Assembly: GCF_011806385.1 (NCBI RefSeq) | Contig: NZ_JAATOX010000026.1 | Span: 1-37,175, forward strand | Source of the DNA: Phaeobacter sp. HF9A | GTDB lineage: Bacteria; Pseudomonadota; Alphaproteobacteria; Rhodobacterales; Rhodobacteraceae | DNA length: 37,175 bases | Direction of reading: 5' to 3' | In this document: positions 33,546-37,175 of the stretch, piece after piece | How the letters are laid out: every line of letters begins with the position of its first letter | How positions within the stretch are numbered: the stretch's first letter is position 1 | The notes under the pieces: generated by a model | Seen by the model: the letters and a program-made list of their open reading frames with translations, nothing else | Database searches by the model: none | Told to the model about the DNA's origin: nothing | Made by a program: the position numbers and the translations under genes

Positions 33546-34901
33546 ATGAAGGACGAGAACTTCCTCAAGGAAAACAACGCCCGTCATCTCTGGCATCCGA
33601 TGGCGCATCCGGCGGACAGCCTGGCCAATCCGCCCGATATCATCACCCAAGGCGAAGGGGTCGAAATCGTCGACGTCGATGGCCACCGCACCGTGGATGC
33701 GGTCGGCGGGCTGTGGAATGTCAACCTTGGCTATTCCTGCGCACCGGTAAAAGCGGCGATCGCGGCGCAGCTGGACAAGCTGCCGTATTATTCGACCTTC
33801 CGCGGCACCACCAATGACGCGGTGATCGAGCTCAGCTACATGTTGCAGGAGTTCTTTGCCCCGGACGGGCTGACCCGGGCGTTCTTTACCTCCGGCGGCT
33901 CTGACAGCGTCGAGGTGGCGCTGCGCCTGGCGCGTCAGTATCACAAGATCCGCGGCGAGGCCGGGCGGGTGAAGTTCCTGAGCCTCAAGAAGGGCTATCA
34001 CGGCACGCACACGCTGGGGGCTTCGGTCAATGGCAATGCCAATTTCCGCACCCAATACGAACCCTTGATGCCAGGGTGCTATCATATCCCGGCGCCCTAT
34101 CCCTATCGCAATCCCTTCAACGAGACGGACCCGGAGCGTCTGGCGCAGCTTTGCGTGGCGGCGCTGGAGGATGAGATCAAGTTCCAGGGCGCCGAGACCA
34201 TCGCCGCCTTTATCATGGAGCCGGTGCTTGGGGCGGGTGGCGTGCTGCCGCCGCACAAGAGTTTCATGCCCGCTGTGCGCGAGATCTGCGACAAATACGG
34301 GATCCTGCTGATCGCCGATGAGGTGATCACCGCGTTTGGGCGCACCGGGTCATGGTCCGGGTCGCGCCACTGGGGTGTCCAGCCGGATCTGATGTGCACG
34401 GCCAAGGCGATCACCAACGGCTATTTCCCCTATGGCGCCGTCATGGTGTCGGGGGGTGTTGCCGAGGTCTTTGAAAAGGACACATCTGGCAAGGGGGCGA
34501 TCGGCTCCGGCTATACCTATTCGGGCCATCCGGTGGGTGCGGCGGCGGCGATTGCCTGCCTCAAGGAAACCGAGCGCTTGCAGGTCAAGGACAATGCAGC
34601 CGCACGCGGCGCGCAGCTCTTTGCGGGGCTTCAGGCCCTGGCGCAGAAATATGATGTCATTGGTGATGTGCGGGGCGGGCATGGGTTGATGTGCGCGCTG
34701 GAGCTGGTCTCTGACCGCGCGCAAAAGACACCGATCGACAAAAAGAGCATCGGCGCGGTTCAGCGGGTCGCCTATGAAAACGGGGCGATGGTGCGCGTGT
34801 CTGGCAATAATGTCATCATGTCGCCGCCGCTGATCCTGTCGGAAACGGATGTCGAAACCATCCTGAGCGCCTTGGATGCCGGGTTCAAAGCGCTGCCCTG
34901 A
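33546..34901 (+). CDS. Class III (omega-type) aminotransferase
   Basis: A 451-residue fold-type I PLP aminotransferase. The PLP lysine is K287 in MCTAKAITNG, D258 lies in ADEVITAFGRTG, and FFTSGGSDSVEVALRL binds cofactor phosphate. NARHLWHPMAH and AVGGLWNVNLGYSC are typical of omega-amino acid, putrescine or taurine:pyruvate aminotransferases. Unlike the phospho-lyase gene product it lacks the TMGKPMGNGHP signature. AAGGAA lies upstream; it starts 61 bp after the aldehyde dehydrogenase gene and is probably cotranscribed with it. It would remove a remaining amino group, for example from GABA or a similar acid, with pyruvate as likely acceptor. Confidence 0.9.
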   Translation: MKDENFLKENNARHLWHPMAHPADSLANPPDIITQGEGVEIVDVDGHRTVDAVGGLWNVNLGYSCAPVKAAIAAQLDKLPYYSTFRGTTNDAVIELSYMLQEFFAPDGLTRAFFTSGGSDSVEVALRLARQYHKIRGEAGRVKFLSLKKGYHGTHTLGASVNGNANFRTQYEPLMPGCYHIPAPYPYRNPFNETDPERLAQLCVAALEDEIKFQGAETIAAFIMEPVLGAGGVLPPHKSFMPAVREICDKYGILLIADEVITAFGRTGSWSGSRHWGVQPDLMCTAKAITNGYFPYGAVMVSGGVAEVFEKDTSGKGAIGSGYTYSGHPVGAAAAIACLKETERLQVKDNAAARGAQLFAGLQALAQKYDVIGDVRGGHGLMCALELVSDRAQKTPIDKKSIGAVQRVAYENGAMVRVSGNNVIMSPPLILSETDVETILSALDAGFKALP

Positions 34902-34909
34902 TGGGGAGA

Positions 34910-34943
34910 GTCACGTGGGCGGCAGATCCGTCGCCCGCGTGAC
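34910..34943. terminator. Hairpin between aminotransferase and MarR genes
   Basis: Left arm GTCACGTGGGCG (34910-34921) pairs with CGCCCGCGTGAC (34932-34943) with one G-T wobble; the loop is about 10 nt. It lies between convergent genes and probably serves both. Confidence 0.6.
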
Positions 34944-34967
34944 CCGTTCCGGCCGGGCCGGGTCGAT

Positions 34968-35474
34968 CTATGCGGGTCGGTCCAGGATTTCGGGCGCGAG
35001 ATCAAGATCCATACGGGAGCGCGGGCGCGCTTTTGGATCGTCGTCGAGCACCGCATGCATGCGCTCCATCACCCGAAAGAAGGTACTGAGCTCGTCGGCG
35101 CTGACGGCGGCGCGCAGCTTTGCCTCGATGTCGCGGGCGGGCGGGATGATATCGGCCAATGCGGCACGCCCCCGGTCGGTCAGCGAGATCGCCACAAGGC
35201 GCGCATCCTTCTCCCCCAGCGCCTTTTGCACCAGCCCCTCCGCTTCCAGGCGCGAAACAGCACGGCTGACCCTTGGCTTTTCCAGGTTCACGCAGTTGTG
35301 GATGTCGCGCACCGACACGGCACCGCAGCGCAGAAGGTGGATCAAGACCCGCCATTCCGGCACCGCCAGCCCATGGGCTCTTTCGTATTCGACCGAGACC
35401 CGCTTGCTGACCCGTTCAGAGAGCACGGCAAGCCGGTAGGGCAAAAAGGCGGAAAGGCGGAAATCATCTGACAT
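34968..35474 (-). CDS. MarR-family transcriptional regulator
   Basis: A 168-residue MarR protein. The winged helix-turn-helix spans about residues 30-100 (LAVPEWRVLIHLLRCGAVSV, then RDIHNCVNLEKPRVSRAVSR), and the wing is ALGEKDARLVAISLTDRGRA. I start at the ATG at 35474, with AGGAG nine bases upstream; an ATG at 35495 lacks one. It is divergent from the metallo-beta-lactamase-fold gene. Two palindromes in between overlap its own candidate promoter (TTGCAC / TATCAT), so autorepression and control of the neighbouring operon are likely. Such regulators often respond to aromatic compounds. Confidence 0.9.
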   Translation of the reverse strand: MSDDFRLSAFLPYRLAVLSERVSKRVSVEYERAHGLAVPEWRVLIHLLRCGAVSVRDIHNCVNLEKPRVSRAVSRLEAEGLVQKALGEKDARLVAISLTDRGRAALADIIPPARDIEAKLRAAVSADELSTFFRVMERMHAVLDDDPKARPRSRMDLDLAPEILDRPA

Positions 35475-35503
35475 GGGGCCGGGCTCCTGGAACATGCTGG
35501 CAA

Positions 35504-35559
35504 ATGATATTGACTTTCGTTGCAAGTGCAACGATAAATAACTGGTTGCACTTGCAACG
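35504..35559. promoter_or_regulatory. Divergent MarR-type promoter with double palindromic operator
   Basis: Two palindromes, GTTGCA-AG-TGCAAC (35519-35532) and GTTGCA-CT-TGCAAC (35545-35558), are themselves mirror images: 15-bp arms 35518-35532 and 35545-35559 around a 12-bp AT-rich spacer. A plus-strand promoter TTGACT (35510-35515) / GATAAA (35533-35538), 17-bp spacing, encloses the first palindrome. A minus-strand promoter TTGCAC (35531-35526) / TATCAT (35509-35504), 16-bp spacing, overlaps it too. Confidence 0.72.
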
Positions 35560-35685
35560 ACTGTACTGCGCCTCCTGCGGCAAAGCGCGCTCTTTCGAGA
35601 CGCAGCGCGGGGAGCGAAACGGTCCGTCGCAGGTGCGTATAGGGACATGCAGGGCAGCAATGCGCTGAAGCAGAGAGGATTACAG

Positions 35686-36636
35686 ATGGCCAATGGATTC
35701 GCGTCGCAAGGCGACACCGCCGAGAAGCAGATTTCCTTCACCGAGATCGGCAAGGGGCTCTATGCCTTTACCGCCGAGGGCGATCCGAACTCCGGTGTGA
35801 TCATCGGCGACGACAGCGTCATGATCGTCGAAGCGCAGGCAACACCGCGGCTGGCGGGCAAGGTGATCGAAAAAGTGCGCGAAGTCACCGACAAGCCGAT
35901 CAGCCATGTGGTGCTCACCCATTATCACGCGGTGCGCGTGCTGGGCGCTGCGGCCTTTGAGGCGCCGCAGGTCATCATGTCGGATGTGGCCCGCTCCATG
36001 GTGGTCGAACGCGGACAGGAAGACTGGGACAGCGAATTCCAGCGTTTCCCGCGCCTGTTCCAGGGCCACGAGAGCATTCCCGGCCTGACCTGGCCGACCA
36101 CGACCTTCAACGACGAGATGACCGTCTATCTGGGCAATCGCCGGGTCGATCTGATGCATCTGGGCCGGGCGCATACCGCGGGCGACATCGTCATTCACGT
36201 GCCCGATGAAAACGTGATGTTCACCGGCGACATCGTCGAATACCACTCCGCCTGCTACTGCGGCGATGGTCACTTCGGCGATTGGGGCAACACGCTGGAC
36301 AATATCGCCGCCTTTGACGTCGATGCCATTGCACCGGGTCGTGGCGATGCGCTGGTGGGCAAGGACATGGTCCATGCCGCGCTGGAAAACACCCGTGACT
36401 TCGTCGAAAGCACCTATCGCCCGGTTGCACGGGTGGCGGCACGTGGCGGATCGCTCAAGGAGGCCTGGGACGCGGTGCGCGCGGAATGTGATCCGAAATT
36501 CAAGGATTACGCCATCTACGAGCATTGCCTGCCCTTCAACGTCGCCCGCGCCTATGACGAGGCCCGGGGGATCGACACGCCGCGGATCTGGACGGCGGAA
36601 CGCGACCTGGAGATGTGGAAAGCGCTGCAAGGTTAA
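35686..36636 (+). CDS. Metallo-beta-lactamase-fold protein with disrupted metal motif
   Basis: A 316-residue MBL-fold protein. The core motif, normally THxHxDH, reads THYHAVRV: H79 and H81 remain, but the Asp and the next His are V83 and R84. Later ligands look kept, with H in GRAHTAGD and D in FTGDIVEYHSACYCGDGHFG, so metal binding may be mononuclear or altered. Recognisable MBL strands are SGVIIGDDSVMIVEAQATP and DNIAAFDVDAIAPGRGD. The start at 35686 has AGAGGA upstream. It is first in a probable operon with a flavoprotein monooxygenase 27 bp downstream, under MarR-type control. The substrate is unknown; hydrolysis or thioester cleavage of an aromatic-pathway intermediate is possible. Confidence 0.82.
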   Translation: MANGFASQGDTAEKQISFTEIGKGLYAFTAEGDPNSGVIIGDDSVMIVEAQATPRLAGKVIEKVREVTDKPISHVVLTHYHAVRVLGAAAFEAPQVIMSDVARSMVVERGQEDWDSEFQRFPRLFQGHESIPGLTWPTTTFNDEMTVYLGNRRVDLMHLGRAHTAGDIVIHVPDENVMFTGDIVEYHSACYCGDGHFGDWGNTLDNIAAFDVDAIAPGRGDALVGKDMVHAALENTRDFVESTYRPVARVAARGGSLKEAWDAVRAECDPKFKDYAIYEHCLPFNVARAYDEARGIDTPRIWTAERDLEMWKALQG

Positions 36637-36663
36637 TCACGTCACTCGGGAGGAGGAAAGATC

Positions 36664-37175
36664 ATGCCATTGGATGATCGTTATCAACTGGCGTTCAAGC
36701 TGTACCCTTATGAGCGCAGCGCCGATCAGGACGCCGACACCGCCCCCCGCCACCCCGTGGTGGTGGTGGGCGGTGGCCCGATCGGGGTCGCCACGGCGCT
36801 CGACCTGGGTCTGCAAGGTATCCCTGTGGTGCTGCTGGACGATCACGAGGGGGTGGGGCAGGGCTCCCGCGCGATCTGTTTCGCCAAGCGCGCGCTGGAA
36901 ATCGCCCACCGCTATGGCTGCGGTCAGGCGATGCTGGACAAGGGTGTGGTCTGGAATGTGGGCAAGGTGTTCCATGACGACCGGCAGGTCTATGAATTCA
37001 ACCTGCTGCCGGAAGAGGGGCACCGCTACCCCGCCTTTATCAACCTGCAACAGCCGCATTTCGAACGCTTCCTCGTAGAGCGTGTGCGCGAGGCGCAGGC
37101 CGCCGGCGCGCCGATCCAGTTGCGGGGCAAGAACCGGGTCGATCACGTCGATGTCCGCGAGGATCACGTGGTGAT
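36664..37175 (+). CDS. FAD-dependent class A monooxygenase (3'-truncated by window end)
   Basis: 170 codons are visible before the window ends; full family members have about 400-580. The FAD-binding Rossmann motif is VVVVGGGPIGVATALDLG near residues 32-49, then an acidic strand end in VVLLDDHEG and the GSRAICFAKRALEI region typical of flavoprotein hydroxylases such as MhpA and the pentachlorophenol-monooxygenase group. NLQQPHFERFL follows. A very strong ribosome-binding site (GGGAGGAGG) precedes the ATG. It probably hydroxylates an aromatic or related substrate with NAD(P)H and O2, together with the upstream MBL-fold protein. The C-terminal domain needed to narrow the substrate is outside the window. 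Confidence 0.85.
   Translation, partial: MPLDDRYQLAFKLYPYERSADQDADTAPRHPVVVVGGGPIGVATALDLGLQGIPVVLLDDHEGVGQGSRAICFAKRALEIAHRYGCGQAMLDKGVVWNVGKVFHDDRQVYEFNLLPEEGHRYPAFINLQQPHFERFLVERVREAQAAGAPIQLRGKNRVDHVDVREDHVV

Noticed and set aside
36266..37078. 270-codon plus-strand frame across the MBL and monooxygenase genes
   Set aside because: It is out of frame with both, crosses their junction and has no recognisable domain.

Overview
The window is GC-rich, densely packed bacterial DNA with no rRNA, tRNA, CRISPR array, transposase or phage gene. The gene content suggests an alphaproteobacterium of the Rhodobacteraceae (roseobacter-like): a BisC/DMSO-reductase-family enzyme, TRAP and tripartite tricarboxylate (TTT) transporters, a Rieske-type quaternary-amine demethylase with its reductase, a non-pyrrolysine MttB homologue, and many small regulators. 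That placement is an inference from gene content. No gap between genes exceeds about 230 bp; the longest is 21781-22010.

Layout, left to right. (1) 1-1830 is the 3' part of a molybdopterin oxidoreductase gene. (2) 1853-10730 is a sugar/polyol module. A ribose-type ABC importer on the minus strand (binding protein, two-domain ATPase, two permeases) is divergent from a plus-strand operon of FGGY kinase, zinc alcohol dehydrogenase, AraD-like class II aldolase/epimerase and SorC-type regulator. A perfect inverted repeat lies between the two arms. (3) 10734-16227, all minus strand: LysR regulator, amidase, then a TRAP transporter in the order large permease, binding protein, small permease. (4) 16320-18962: a GcvA-like LysR gene divergent from an MttB-family methyltransferase. 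(5) 18984-24342: a TetR gene divergent from a DgcA/N-methylproline-demethylase-like flavoprotein, followed by a GbcA-like Rieske oxygenase and a GbcB-like reductase. Together these look like stepwise N-demethylation of a betaine.

(6) 24399-34901 is the most unusual part. Outward from a divergent promoter run, on the left, tctC-tctB-tctA, an AGXT2L-type PLP phospho-lyase, an APH-fold kinase and a Tm-1/UPF0261 protein, with every junction from tctA onward overlapping. On the right are an IclR regulator, a PuuC-like aldehyde dehydrogenase and a class III aminotransferase. The parts fit one route: import of an amino alcohol, phosphorylation, PLP-dependent elimination of phosphate and ammonia to an aldehyde, oxidation to the acid, then removal of any second amine. 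5-Hydroxylysine and 2-hydroxyputrescine both suit this chemistry; the substrate is not proven. The same 13-base element lies in the tctC/iclR promoter and in the aldehyde dehydrogenase promoter, which links the two arms.

(7) 34968-37175: a MarR regulator divergent from a metallo-beta-lactamase-fold protein with a disrupted metal motif and a class A flavoprotein monooxygenase cut by the window end. A nested double palindrome overlaps both promoters. Overall, the window is a series of self-contained catabolic cassettes, each with its own transporter and/or its own regulator of a different family.
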